From JAKPBU01 sp964425695 (lineage in GTDB: Bacteria; Pseudomonadota; Gammaproteobacteria; Xanthomonadales; Xanthomonadaceae), in NCBI GenBank assembly GCA_964425695.1, contig CAYRNF010000001.1:506880-570879 (forward strand): a stretch of DNA of 64,000 nt. Reading direction: 5' to 3'. The translations under genes were made by a program, and so were the position numbers. Shown piece after piece: positions 24,400-34,833 of this stretch. The notes beneath the pieces were generated by a model. That model was not told where the DNA came from. It saw only the letters and a list, made by a program, of their open reading frames with translations, and searched no databases. Each line of letters opens with the position of its first letter. Positions within the stretch are counted from its first letter, which is position 1.

Positions 24400-24540
24400 T
24401 TACCGCTAGTCACTACGCTACCAAAGGAGGCAGTACGTTGTCTAAAGACGGTAGCGGACCGGCCTGTTGGCCCCTGCATACGTATGCAATAACGTAAGAA
24501 TTCGTTAAATGCTACCGAAAGCGGGCGCTACCTAGGGTGA
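24400..24540. promoter_or_regulatory. Palindrome-rich regulatory region between the XRE gene and groES
   Basis: The region contains the perfect 14-bp palindrome TGCATACGTATGCA (24475-24488) and repeated GCTACC/GGTAGC motifs on both strands (for example ACGCTACCAAAG, GACGGTAGCGG, ATGCTACCGAAAG, GGCGCTACC). It is locally AT-richer than its flanks. These are plausible operators for the divergent XRE regulator; no ORF is seen. Confidence 0.45.
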
Positions 24541-24549
24541 CCCCTACCC

Positions 24550-24706
24550 TTCCTTCCGCAACATCCGCGGTTCATTCTGGCTTCACGCCGGTAGGAGGCC
24601 GGATTCGACAGGACGTCGGTGCCGGGGGGACAAGATCAGGACGGTCGGGCCAGGAACAGCCGATACTCCCTAAGCGCGCATGGCCAACACCATGCGCGCT
24701 TTTTTT
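24550..24706 (+). ncRNA. Possible small RNA ending in a strong terminator
   Basis: The ~150 nt before the terminator at 24673-24706 have no credible ORF, and the terminator lies well upstream of groES with no coding gene on this strand before it. A short non-coding transcript, or an early-terminated leader, would explain it. I recognise no known RNA family; the segment GGATTCGACAGG recalls the tmRNA 5' end, but size and the rest do not fit. The 5' end is a guess. Confidence 0.3.
24673..24706 (+). terminator. Rho-independent terminator
   Basis: A perfect 11-bp stem AGCGCGCATGG / CCATGCGCGCT with a 6-nt loop is followed by seven T residues. It insulates groES from upstream transcription. Confidence 0.9.
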
Positions 24707-24747
24707 ATGCCCGGGCGCACACCGCCGGCGCATCGACGCGCCCCCCC

Positions 24748-24775
24748 CTTGAAGGGCAGCAGGCGACCCCCATCT
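24748..24775 (+). promoter_or_regulatory. Sigma32-type heat-shock promoter of groESL
   Basis: CTTGAA (24748-24753), 14 bp, then CCCCATCT (24768-24775): an exact match to the RpoH consensus CTTGAA-N11-15-CCCCATnT. It is about 115 bp upstream of groES and just after the terminator. Confidence 0.85.
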
Positions 24776-24819
24776 GCCGTGCATCCCGCTGCCTGCGGGT
24801 CCTTGCGTCCGGGATTCTG

Positions 24820-24846
24820 GCAGCCGCCCGATGCGGCTGCTAAAAT
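24820..24846 (+). promoter_or_regulatory. Hairpin and -10-like TAAAAT upstream of groES
   Basis: GCAGCCGC (24820-24827) and GCGGCTGC (24833-24840) form an 8-bp stem, immediately followed by TAAAAT (24841-24846), a possible housekeeping -10. A HrcA/CIRCE element was looked for and not found. The hairpin could also be an mRNA structure in the heat-shock transcript leader. Confidence 0.4.
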
Positions 24847-24889
24847 TCCGCGTCTTTCCCCACCCAATCAACCACTTGCAGAGGCAGTC

Positions 24890-25177
24890 ATGAATCTCAA
24901 GCCGCTTTACGACCGCGTCATCGTCAAGCCCATCGAAGCCGAGGAACTGTCCGCCGGCGGCATCGTCATCCCGGACAACGCCAAGGAAAAGCCCACCCGG
25001 GGCGAGGTGCTCGCGGTCGGCGAAGGCAAGGCCCTGGACAACGGCAGCGTGCGCGCGCCCAAGGTCAAGGTCGGCGACAAGGTGATCTACGGCCAGTACG
25101 CGGGCAGCGCCTACAAGCACGAAGGCACCGAATACAAGATCGTGCGCGAGGACGACATCCTGGCGATCGTCGGCTGA
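24890..25177 (+). CDS. groES: Co-chaperonin GroES
   Basis: A 95-residue lid of the GroEL chamber. It starts MNLKPLYDRVIVKPIEAEE, with mobile-loop residues SAGGIVIPDNAKEKP and the terminal EYKIVREDDILAIVG. Length is standard. It precedes groEL by 98 bp and shares the sigma32-type promoter. Confidence 0.99.
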   Translation: MNLKPLYDRVIVKPIEAEELSAGGIVIPDNAKEKPTRGEVLAVGEGKALDNGSVRAPKVKVGDKVIYGQYAGSAYKHEGTEYKIVREDDILAIVG

Positions 25178-25275
25178 TCGCGAGCGGTCGCAAGACCGCA
25201 CGCGCGCCGCATTCCCTTTTTCCCCGGAGCCGGGCCCGAGCCCGCCCACGCATCACAACTTTGGAGTTAGCGACA

Positions 25276-26916
<1,641 letters not shown>

Positions 26917-26940
26917 TCCGCGCCATCCGCGAAGCAAGCA

Positions 26941-26974
26941 ACGAAGGCCCGCGCAAGCGGGCCTTCGTCGTTTC
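26941..26974 (+). terminator. groESL terminator
   Basis: A perfect 12-bp stem ACGAAGGCCCGC / GCGGGCCTTCGT with GCAA tetraloop ends at 26968, followed by CGTTTC. The T-run is short. Confidence 0.8.
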
Positions 26975-27049
26975 GGGCGCGGGGCGTTCCGCGTCCGCAC
27001 GGCCGCGCGCGCCGCGCCATGCGCGCGTGCGATGCGCGACAATTCCCGG

Positions 27050-28174
27050 ATGCCGTTACCCAACCAATCCCAGCCCACCCTCGCTCTCGCCGCGGGCGGG
27101 ACCGGTGGCCACCTGTTCCCGGCCGAGGCGCTGGCGCGCGAGTGGATGGCGCGCGGGCATCGCGCGGTGCTGTACACCGAAGCGCGCGGCGCGCAGTACG
27201 TGCAGGCGCTGCAGGGCATCGACCACGTGGTGCTGCCGGCGCGCAGCCTGGCAGGGGGCATCGGCGGCAAGGTCGCGGCGGCAGTGACGATCGCACGCGC
27301 CACGGCGCAGGCGCGCGCCGACATGAAGCGGCGCGCGGTGCGGCTGGTGGTCGGGTTCGGCGGCTATCCGAGTTTCGCGCCGGCGCTGGCCGGCAAATCG
27401 CTCGGCCTGCCGCTGCTGCTGCACGAGCAGGCCACGCGGCTGAGCCTGGCCAACCGGCAGCTGCTGCGCTTCGCCGACGGGGTGGCCAGTTCGTTCCCGC
27501 AGGTCGCGGGCGTGGAGGGCTTCGATGTTGCGCGCGTCACCGTGACCGGAAACCCCGTGCGGCGCGCGATCCTGGACGCACGCGCGCCGTACCCCGCGCT
27601 CGACGCCGCGTCGCCGCTGCGCCTGGTGGTGGTCGGCGGCAGCCAGAGCGCGCGCGTGTTCGGCGAGGTGGTGCCGCCGGCGCTGCTGGCGTTGCCGGAG
27701 GCGCTGCGCCGCAGGATGCACCTGTCGCTGCAGCACAAGGGCGACGACGCGCAGGCCATCGCCGCGCGCCTGCTCGAAGCCGGCATCCACGCCGACATCC
27801 GCCCGTTCTTCGACGACATGGGCGCGCGCCTGCGCGATGCGCACCTGGTCGTCACGCGCGCCGGTGCCAGCACGGCGGCCGACCTGCTCGCGGTGGGCCG
27901 GCCCGCGATCTTCGTGCCGATCCCGCACGGCGGCTCGCGCGAGGAGCAGCAGCGCAACGCGCAGACGCTCGCGCAAGCCGGCGTGGGCTGGTGGACGCCG
28001 GAAAGCGGCTTCAGCGCCGAGTGGCTGCGCGAGCGCCTCGAGGGCCTGTTCGCCTCCGAGGATGCGCTGCCACGGGCCGCCGCCGCCGCCGCCGCGATGG
28101 CGCAACCCCACGCCGCGGCCAATCTCGCGGACCTGGTCGAACGGCTGCTGGCAGGCCGGCAGCGGACCGGATGA
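27050..28174 (+). CDS. MurG-like GT28 glycosyltransferase outside a dcw cluster
   Basis: A 374-residue GT-B enzyme. It has the MurG marks AAGGTGGHLFPA (15-25), GFGGYPSFAP, LLLHEQATRLSLANR, VTGNPVR, GGSQSAR and FFDDM. MurG transfers GlcNAc to lipid I at the inner membrane. In the UDP-binding segment the normal (S/A)GA-T-xx-E is AGASTAAD278, so the usual ribose-binding Glu is Asp; QQ at 300-301 is kept. No mur, fts or ddl gene is adjacent: groEL precedes it and a flavoprotein gene follows. It could be a relocated MurG or a paralogue acting on another acceptor. GACAAT ends 7 nt before the ATG, suggesting a leaderless mRNA. Confidence 0.75.
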   Translation: MPLPNQSQPTLALAAGGTGGHLFPAEALAREWMARGHRAVLYTEARGAQYVQALQGIDHVVLPARSLAGGIGGKVAAAVTIARATAQARADMKRRAVRLVVGFGGYPSFAPALAGKSLGLPLLLHEQATRLSLANRQLLRFADGVASSFPQVAGVEGFDVARVTVTGNPVRRAILDARAPYPALDAASPLRLVVVGGSQSARVFGEVVPPALLALPEALRRRMHLSLQHKGDDAQAIAARLLEAGIHADIRPFFDDMGARLRDAHLVVTRAGASTAADLLAVGRPAIFVPIPHGGSREEQQRNAQTLAQAGVGWWTPESGFSAEWLRERLEGLFASEDALPRAAAAAAAMAQPHAAANLADLVERLLAGRQRTG

Positions 28175-28238
28175 GCAGGCGGCCTTTCGGGCCGCCCGAC
28201 GATAGCGACAACGCAACCAGGACTACCGAGGAATCCCC

Positions 28239-29855
28239 GTGTCGCGCAACGATTGCGATGTCCTGATCATCGGCGGCGGCCACAACGGCCTGGTCTGCGC
28301 GGCGTATCTGGCGGGCGCAGGACTGAAGGTGCGGGTGCTGGAGCGGCGCGGGCTCGTGGGCGGTGCGGCGGTCACCGAGGAGTTCCATCCCGGCTTCCGC
28401 AACTCCGTGGCCAGTTACACGGTGAGCCTGCTCAACCCCAAGGTCATCGCCGACCTGCGCCTGGCGCAGCACGGCCTGCGCGTGGTCGAGCGGCCGTACG
28501 CGAATTTCCTGCCGCTGCCCGATGGCCGCAGCTTCCGCCTGGGCGGGGCGCACACGCTGGCCGAAGTCGGCAAGTGGTCCGCGCGCGATGCGCAGCGCCT
28601 GCCCGACTACTGGGCAATGCTGGACCGCATCGTGGTGGTGTTGCGCGCGTTGATGCAGCGCACGCCGCCCAACGTGTCCGACCGATTCGTGCTGGCGGAC
28701 TGGCTGAACTCCGCATCCGCGGCGAAGCAGCTGAAGTCGCTGGACATGCGCGGCCGCCGCGACCTGCTGGACCTGTTCACCAAGTCCGCCGGCGAGCTGC
28801 TGGACAGCTGGTTCGAAGGCGAGCCGCTGAAGGCCGTGCTCGGCTGGGATTCGGTGGTGGGCAATTTCGCCAGCCCGTACACGCCGGGCAGCGCCTACGT
28901 GCTGCTGCACCACCTGTTCGGCGAAGTGAACGGCAAGACCGGCGTGTGGGGCCACGCCATTGGCGGCATGGGTGCGATCACCCAGGCGATGCGCGCCGAA
29001 TGCGAAGCGCGCGGCGTGGCCATCCAGAACGATGCCGAGGTCGCCAGGCTGATCGTCGAGAACGACAAGGCGGTCGGTGTGGCGCTGGCCGATGGCCGCG
29101 AGCTGCGCGCAGCCACCGTGGTAAGCAACCTCAACCCGAAGCTGCTCTACACCAGGCTGGTCGAGCGCACGCAACTGGATGACGACACCGCGCAGCGCAT
29201 CGAACGCTACCGCTGCGGCTCCGGCACGTTCCGCATGAATGTCGCGCTCAGCGAGCTGCCGGACTTCACCGCGATGCCCGGCACGCACCTGCAGCCGCAT
29301 CACCAGAGCGGCATCCTGATCGGGCCGTCACTGCAATACTTCGAGCAGGCGTACTTCGATGCGAAATCGAAGGCGCACAACGCCGGCTGGGCGCGCAAGC
29401 CGATCGTCGAGGTGGTGATCTCGTCAACGCTGGACGACACGCTTGCGCCGGCCGGGCAGCACGTGGCCAGCCTGTTCTGCCAGCAGGTGAACCCCGAGGT
29501 GGACGGTGGCTGGGACGCGCACCGCGATACCGTGGCCCGGCTGATGATCGACACCGTCAACGACTACGCGCCGAACTTCGCGCGCAGCGTGCTCGGCTAC
29601 GAGGCGCTGAGCCCGCTCGACCTGGAGCGGCGCATCGGGCTGGTGGGCGGCGACATCTTCCACGGCGCGCTTGGCCTGGACCAGATGTTCAGCGCGCGGC
29701 CGTTGCTCGGCCAGGGCAACTATCGCGGTGCGTTCAAGCAGCTGTACCTGTGCGGGTCGGGCACGCACCCCGGCGGCGGCGTGACCGGCCTGCCTGGGCG
29801 CAATGCCGCGCGCGAGATCCTCAAGGACCTGCGCCGGGGGCCGCGCCCGGACTGA
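28239..29855 (+). CDS. FAD-dependent phytoene-desaturase-like oxidoreductase (PYROXD2-like)
   Basis: A 538-residue flavoprotein starting at GTG 28239 with GAGGAAT just upstream. The N-terminal dinucleotide fold DVLIIGGGHNGLVCAAYLA and the GGAAVTEEFHPGFRNSVASY block are typical of the PYROXD2/carotenoid-desaturase-like family. The C-terminus has LYLCGSGTHPGGGVTGLPGRNAAREIL, the FAD-binding closing motif. The substrate is unknown; no carotenoid biosynthesis genes are nearby. It follows the MurG-like gene by 64 bp on the same strand. Confidence 0.85.
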   Translation: MSRNDCDVLIIGGGHNGLVCAAYLAGAGLKVRVLERRGLVGGAAVTEEFHPGFRNSVASYTVSLLNPKVIADLRLAQHGLRVVERPYANFLPLPDGRSFRLGGAHTLAEVGKWSARDAQRLPDYWAMLDRIVVVLRALMQRTPPNVSDRFVLADWLNSASAAKQLKSLDMRGRRDLLDLFTKSAGELLDSWFEGEPLKAVLGWDSVVGNFASPYTPGSAYVLLHHLFGEVNGKTGVWGHAIGGMGAITQAMRAECEARGVAIQNDAEVARLIVENDKAVGVALADGRELRAATVVSNLNPKLLYTRLVERTQLDDDTAQRIERYRCGSGTFRMNVALSELPDFTAMPGTHLQPHHQSGILIGPSLQYFEQAYFDAKSKAHNAGWARKPIVEVVISSTLDDTLAPAGQHVASLFCQQVNPEVDGGWDAHRDTVARLMIDTVNDYAPNFARSVLGYEALSPLDLERRIGLVGGDIFHGALGLDQMFSARPLLGQGNYRGAFKQLYLCGSGTHPGGGVTGLPGRNAAREILKDLRRGPRPD

Positions 29856-30093
29856 CGCGCCGCACCAGGCGCAGCAGCGGGTCGGAGCGCGAGGTCTCCG
29901 CGCCCGTCCTGCACAGGGGCCTCGATGCGAGGCGTTCGGACGCGTCTGCTCAAACTGCGTTGCACACATTCACGCAGGCGCGATCCGGCGCACGCGCAGC
30001 GCTCGTCGCGCAAGGCGTTCGCGCCGGTGCGGGTGGCCGCGATTGGCGCAGGGCGTCGTTCTTCCCCGCACCGACATCGCACGGGAATCGCCG
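29856..30093. other. Intergenic spacer
   Basis: 238 bp between two flavoprotein genes. No convincing ORF, strong hairpin or recognisable promoter; the frames open here are shadows. Confidence 0.4.
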
Positions 30094-31674
30094 ATGGGCC
30101 GCACGCCGCTGTTCGACCTGTTGCAGCGCGCCGCGCGCATCGCGCGTGCGGCCGCGCATTCGCCGATGCCCCTGGACGAGTTCTACCAGCGCGGCGCCGA
30201 GGCGCGCATCGACCTGCGCCGCCGCCGCCTGCTGCAGGCGGCCGGCAGCGGCCTGGTGTTGGCGGGCTGCGCGTCGGTCCCGCGGCTCGCCGTGCCGGCG
30301 GGCCGCGAGGTGGCCATCGTCGGCGCCGGCATCGCCGGCCTGACTGCCGCTTGGCGACTGCGACAGCAGGGCGTGGCGGTGCGCGTGTACGAGGCGCAGG
30401 CCCGCATCGGCGGGCGCATGCTGAGCCTGCGCGACCACTTCGGCCGGGGCGGGCCGGTCATCGAACTGGGTGGCGAACTGATCGACACCGACCATGTCCG
30501 CATCCGCGCGCTTGCGGCCGAACTGGGCCTCGAACTCGACGACCTGCTGCAGGGCGACAGCGGCCGCGACACCTGGTGGTTCGACGGTCGGTCCATCGGC
30601 GAGCGCGAGATCGTCGAGGCGTTCGTTCCGGTGGCGGCGGCGATCGAACGCGACCTGGCGGCCGCCGGCGAAGGCACCTACGACCACACCGATGCCAACC
30701 CCGCGTTCCGTGCGCTGGATACGCTCAGCATCGCGCAATGGTTCGACCGCAACGGCGTGGCCGGCTGGCTGCGCACGCTGCTCGACGTGGCCTACACCAC
30801 CGAGATGGGGCTGGAGATCGGCGAGCAGTCGGCGCTGAACTTCCTCACCTTCATCGGCACCGACGACACGGATGCGTTCAAGGTGTTCGGCAGCAGCGAC
30901 GAGCGCTTCCACGTGCGCGGCGGCAACGACCTGATCCCGCAGCGGCTGGCCGGGCGCATGGACGATGCGATCGAAACCGGCCATGTGCTCGAAGCCGTGG
31001 CATCCCACGGCGCCGGCTACCGCCTGGCCTTCCGCAACGGCGGCGCATCGCGCGATGTCGTGGCCGACCAGGTGATCCTGGCGCTGCCTTTCACCCTGCT
31101 GCGCAAGGTGCGGATCGACGTGCCGCTGCCGCCGGCCAAGCGTCGTGCCATCGACACCCTGGCATACGGCACCAACGCGAAGCTGATGATCGGCTTCGAC
31201 AGGCGCGTGTGGCGCGAGCACGGCGCCAACGGCGCGTCCATGAGCGACCTGGCCTACCAGACCACCTGGGACACCAGCCGCAAGCAGCCTGGCGCCGGGG
31301 TGCTCACCAACTTCACGGGCGGCCGCCACGGCGTGGCGCTGGGCGAAGGCACGCCGAAGGCGCAGGCCGACGCGGCCGCGCGCGACCTGGACCGGCTGTG
31401 GCCTGGCGCGCTGGCCGCGCGCGCCGGTGCGCGCGAGGTGCGCATGCACTGGCCCAGCAACCCCTGGGCACTGGGCAGCTACGCCTGCCTGCGGCCGGGC
31501 GACTGGAGCGGCCTGCGCGGCGTGATCGGCGCATCGGTGGGAAATCTCCACTTCGCCGGCGAACACTGCGCGCCTGAAACGCAGGGGTTCATGGAGGGCG
31601 GCTGCGAATCGGGCGAGACCGCCGCCGCCGCCGTGCTGGCGGGCCTCGGCATCGACCGCAAGCGAGCCGCCTGA
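30094..31674 (+). CDS. Tat-exported flavin amine oxidase-like protein
   Basis: A 526-residue flavoprotein. An unusual 40-residue N-extension precedes a twin-arginine stretch and hydrophobic segment with a possible lipobox (LRRRRLLQAAGSGLVLAGC59). The FAD fold is VAIVGAGIAGLTAAWRL, then ARIGGRMLSLRD and ELGGELIDTDHVR. The C-terminal FAD-contact motif is LHFAGEHCAPETQGFMEGGCESGE. The family oxidises primary or polyamines to aldehydes with H2O2. It probably works in the periplasm, perhaps lipid-anchored. The start ATG 30094 was chosen because it begins the conserved part; upstream frame is low complexity. The substrate is unknown. Confidence 0.85.
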   Translation: MGRTPLFDLLQRAARIARAAAHSPMPLDEFYQRGAEARIDLRRRRLLQAAGSGLVLAGCASVPRLAVPAGREVAIVGAGIAGLTAAWRLRQQGVAVRVYEAQARIGGRMLSLRDHFGRGGPVIELGGELIDTDHVRIRALAAELGLELDDLLQGDSGRDTWWFDGRSIGEREIVEAFVPVAAAIERDLAAAGEGTYDHTDANPAFRALDTLSIAQWFDRNGVAGWLRTLLDVAYTTEMGLEIGEQSALNFLTFIGTDDTDAFKVFGSSDERFHVRGGNDLIPQRLAGRMDDAIETGHVLEAVASHGAGYRLAFRNGGASRDVVADQVILALPFTLLRKVRIDVPLPPAKRRAIDTLAYGTNAKLMIGFDRRVWREHGANGASMSDLAYQTTWDTSRKQPGAGVLTNFTGGRHGVALGEGTPKAQADAAARDLDRLWPGALAARAGAREVRMHWPSNPWALGSYACLRPGDWSGLRGVIGASVGNLHFAGEHCAPETQGFMEGGCESGETAAAAVLAGLGIDRKRAA

Positions 31675-31775
31675 CCGCCGATCCTGTACTGCCGGGTTTC
31701 GTTTTGCACTGCAGCGTGCAACCGCCCTAACGATACTTTCACAATCGGCCCGCATCCCGACGTGGGGGAGGGAGC

Positions 31776-31810
31776 AAGCCCGCAGAGACTCAGGTCGCTG
31801 CGGGCTTTTT
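31776..31810 (+). terminator. Rho-independent terminator
   Basis: AAGCCCGCAG / CTGCGGGCTT stem of 10 bp with a 12-nt loop, the last two stem bases starting a run of five T residues. It ends transcription from the amine oxidase gene, or of a short RNA initiated after 31680, before glnE. Confidence 0.85.
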
Positions 31811-31868
31811 GTTTCCGGCACGGTGCAGGCGCGGCGGGCTGCGCGTGGGGCGATGACACAATCCCGCC

Positions 31869-34658
31869 ATGCCCGCCGACCCGATGGACACCCGCCTGCA
31901 GCGCAACCTGGACCGCCTGCGCCAGGCCGGTGCCAGCACGTCGTGCCACGAGAACGAGGCCCTGCGCCCCCTTGCTGCCGCCAGCGATTTCGCGGTGGAG
32001 GTCCTGGCCGCCCGGCCCGCACTGGCACGCCAGTGGTTGCAGGCCGGGGCCGCGGCGCCGCCCGTGCCTGTTCCGGAACTGGACGCCCAGCACCGTAGCG
32101 ACTGGCCGCGCCTGCTGCGCCAGTACCGCAAGGCCGAATCCGCCCGCCTGGTCTGGCGGGACGTGCTGGGCGCCGACGACGTGGACGCCACGCTGCGCGG
32201 TACCACCGCGCTGGCGGAAACCTGCCTGCGGCTGGCGCTGGAGGCGCTGGAAGCCGACTTCGCGCAGCGCCACGGCCGGGTCCGCGATCCGCAGGGGCAG
32301 GTGCAGCAGCTGGTGGTGTTCGGGCTGGGCAAGCTGGGCGGCGGCGAGCTCAACTTCTCGTCCGACATCGACCTGGTCTACGCCTACGAACACGAAGGCG
32401 AGTCCGACGGCGCGCGTGCGCTGGCGGCACCGGACTACTTCGCGCGGCTGGGCCAGCAGCTGGCGAAGCTGCTGGACGAGGTCACCGCCGACGGCTTCTG
32501 CCACCGCGTGGACCTGCGGCTGCGGCCGTTCGGCAGCGCGGGGCGCGTGGCGCTGTCGTTCGCGGCGATGGAGCAGTACTTCCAGCGCGAAGGACGCGAC
32601 TGGGAGCGCTACGCGTGGCAGAAGGCGCGGCCGGTGGCGGGCGACGTCGCCGCCGGCGAGCGTTTCCTGCGCACGCTGCGGCCGTTCGTGTACCGGCGCT
32701 ACCTGGACTTCGGCGCGCTGGACGGGCTGCGCAGCATGAAGGCGGCGATCGCCGCGGAAGTGGCGCGCAAGGAACTGGCCGACGACATCAAGCGCGGGCC
32801 GGGCGGGATCCGCGAGATCGAGTTCCTGGCCCAGGCCCTGCAGCTGATCCGCGGCGGGCGCGAGCCTGTGCTGCAGGAACGCACGCTGCAGCCCGCCCTG
32901 CGTGCGTTGATGGAGGCGCGCCAGATCGCCCCGGAGGTGGGCGAGGCGCTGCTGGAGGCGTATCGCTTCCTGCGCAGGCTGGAGAACCGGCTGCAGATGC
33001 TGCGCGATGCGCAGACCCACGTGCTGCCGGACGACCCGGTGGACCGCGCGCGCATTGCCCACGGGCTGGGCTTCGACGGCTGGGACGCGCTGCGCGCGCA
33101 GCTGGACGCGCACCGCCAGCGGGTGGCCGCCGAATTCGCCGCGCTGCTGGCGCCGCGCGGCCGCCAGCGCCAGCCCGCGGCGCTGGCCGCGTACTGGCAC
33201 GCGCTGCCGGACAGCGGCATGGCCGAGGCGCTCGCCGACGCGGGTTTTTCCGACGGGGCCGCACTGGATGCCGCGCTGCGCGACTTCGCGCGCATGCCCG
33301 GGGTGCGCGACCTGTCCGACGCCGGCCGCGCGCGCCTGGACCGGGTCATGCCGGCGCTGCTGCAGGCCGCCGCCGATTCGTCGCAGCCGGATGCCGCGCT
33401 GCGCCGCGTGCTGGCGCTGCTGCACAACATCCTGCGTCGCGGCAGCTACCTCGCGCTGCTGGACGAACAGCCCGCCGCGCTGGCACGGCTGGTGGATGCG
33501 GTGGCGCGCAGCGCGCTGCTGGCCGAGCGCATCGCCGCGCATCCGCTGCTGCTGGACGAACTGCTGGATGCGCGCCACAGCGGCGCCCCGCTTGGCCGCG
33601 AGCCCCTGCTGGCCGAATGCGAGCAGGCGGTGGCGACGCTCGACGGCGACGCGGAAGCCACGCTGCAGGCGCTCAACGAGCGCCGCCAGGCGCTGGGGTT
33701 CCGCATCGGCCTGGCCGCGCTGGACCAGCGCCAGCCGGCGGCGGACAGCGCACGCCAGCTGGCCTGGCTGGCCGACGCGGTGGTGGCGATCGTGCTGCGC
33801 GTGGCGCAGGCGGAAGTCGCGCAGCAGCACGGCACGATCCACGGCGCGCGCTTCGCGGTGCTCGGCTACGGCAGCCTGGGCGGCGAGGAACTCGGCTTCG
33901 GCTCCGACCTGGACCTGGTGTTCCTGTACGACGCGCCGGCCGATGCCGAGTCCGACGGCACGCGGCCGCTGGATGCGCAGCGCTGGCACGCGCGGCTGGC
34001 GCAGAAGGTGGTGGCGCTGCTGGGCAGCGAGACCGGCGCAGGCAAGCTGTACGAGGTGGACGTGCGCCTGCGCCCGGACGGCGCCAAGGGGCTGCTGGTC
34101 TCCAGCCTGGACAGCTACGCCGACTACCAGCGCACGCGCGCCTGGACCTGGGAACACCAGGCGCTGGTGCGCGCGCGCTGCGTGGCCGGCGATGCCGCGC
34201 TGTGCGCCGACTTCGAGCACGTCCGCGACGAGGTGCTGTCGCGTGCGCGCGCGCCGGACGCGCTGCGCAAGGACGTGTCCGACATGCGCCTAAGGATGCG
34301 CGCCGAACTGGACCGCTCGCGCGCGCCGCTGTTCGATCTCAAGCAGGGCGAGGGCGGACTGGTGGATTTGGAGTTCCTGCTGCAGGCGCTGGTGCTGGAG
34401 GCGGCCGCGCACCACGCCCCGCTGCGCGATGCGCGGTCCACGCCGGCCCTGCTGGAAGCCGCCAGCGCCACCGGCCTGCTTTCCGCCGATGCCGTCCAGT
34501 CGCTGCGCGATGCGCACGCGGTGCTGGTGGATGCCGGCTTGCGCTGCACGCTGGACCGGCGGTCGCGGTTGGCCGAGGAGACGGACGAGGTTGCGGTTGC
34601 GCGGCGTGCGATTTCCGACGCGGTGCGGATGCGGGGCTTGGCGTTTGGGAAGGCGTAG
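31869..34658 (+). CDS. glnE: Bifunctional glutamine synthetase adenylyltransferase/deadenylase
   Basis: A 929-residue enzyme that adenylylates and deadenylylates glutamine synthetase in response to PII. It has two nucleotidyltransferase modules: an N-terminal one with GLGKLGGGELNFSSDIDLVYAY and a C-terminal one with GYGSLGGEELGFGSDLDLVFLY, each carrying the G-G-x-E-L/SD-x-D catalytic pattern. The linker has KRGPGGIREIEFLAQALQL. CACAAT ends 7 nt before the ATG, so translation is probably leaderless. Length fits the family. No other nitrogen-regulation gene is adjacent. Confidence 0.96.
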   Translation: MPADPMDTRLQRNLDRLRQAGASTSCHENEALRPLAAASDFAVEVLAARPALARQWLQAGAAAPPVPVPELDAQHRSDWPRLLRQYRKAESARLVWRDVLGADDVDATLRGTTALAETCLRLALEALEADFAQRHGRVRDPQGQVQQLVVFGLGKLGGGELNFSSDIDLVYAYEHEGESDGARALAAPDYFARLGQQLAKLLDEVTADGFCHRVDLRLRPFGSAGRVALSFAAMEQYFQREGRDWERYAWQKARPVAGDVAAGERFLRTLRPFVYRRYLDFGALDGLRSMKAAIAAEVARKELADDIKRGPGGIREIEFLAQALQLIRGGREPVLQERTLQPALRALMEARQIAPEVGEALLEAYRFLRRLENRLQMLRDAQTHVLPDDPVDRARIAHGLGFDGWDALRAQLDAHRQRVAAEFAALLAPRGRQRQPAALAAYWHALPDSGMAEALADAGFSDGAALDAALRDFARMPGVRDLSDAGRARLDRVMPALLQAAADSSQPDAALRRVLALLHNILRRGSYLALLDEQPAALARLVDAVARSALLAERIAAHPLLLDELLDARHSGAPLGREPLLAECEQAVATLDGDAEATLQALNERRQALGFRIGLAALDQRQPAADSARQLAWLADAVVAIVLRVAQAEVAQQHGTIHGARFAVLGYGSLGGEELGFGSDLDLVFLYDAPADAESDGTRPLDAQRWHARLAQKVVALLGSETGAGKLYEVDVRLRPDGAKGLLVSSLDSYADYQRTRAWTWEHQALVRARCVAGDAALCADFEHVRDEVLSRARAPDALRKDVSDMRLRMRAELDRSRAPLFDLKQGEGGLVDLEFLLQALVLEAAAHHAPLRDARSTPALLEAASATGLLSADAVQSLRDAHAVLVDAGLRCTLDRRSRLAEETDEVAVARRAISDAVRMRGLAFGKA

Positions 34659-34833
34659 CGCCCGCAGATGGGGTGTTTACCCGCAATCCTGGGTTTCGGT
34701 GCGAGAGAGTGCTCCAGGATCAGGATCTACGCCCGCAGGGCGATGGGTGTTGACCCTGGTGCGATCTCACGCCGAGGCTTGATCGTCAGGTCGTCGGGTC
34801 GTCGGCCAAGTCACAGCGTCGCGGCAGACGCAT

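Noticed and set aside
24595..24625. tmRNA-like segment GGATTCGACAGG
   Set aside because: It resembles the tmRNA 5' end, but no tag ORF, no tRNA-like acceptor end and no room for ~350 nt before the terminator at 24673.
24707..24889. HrcA/CIRCE operator upstream of groES
   Set aside because: Looked for TTAGCACTC-N9-GAGTGCTAA; nothing similar. The 8-bp hairpin at 24820-24840 has a different sequence.
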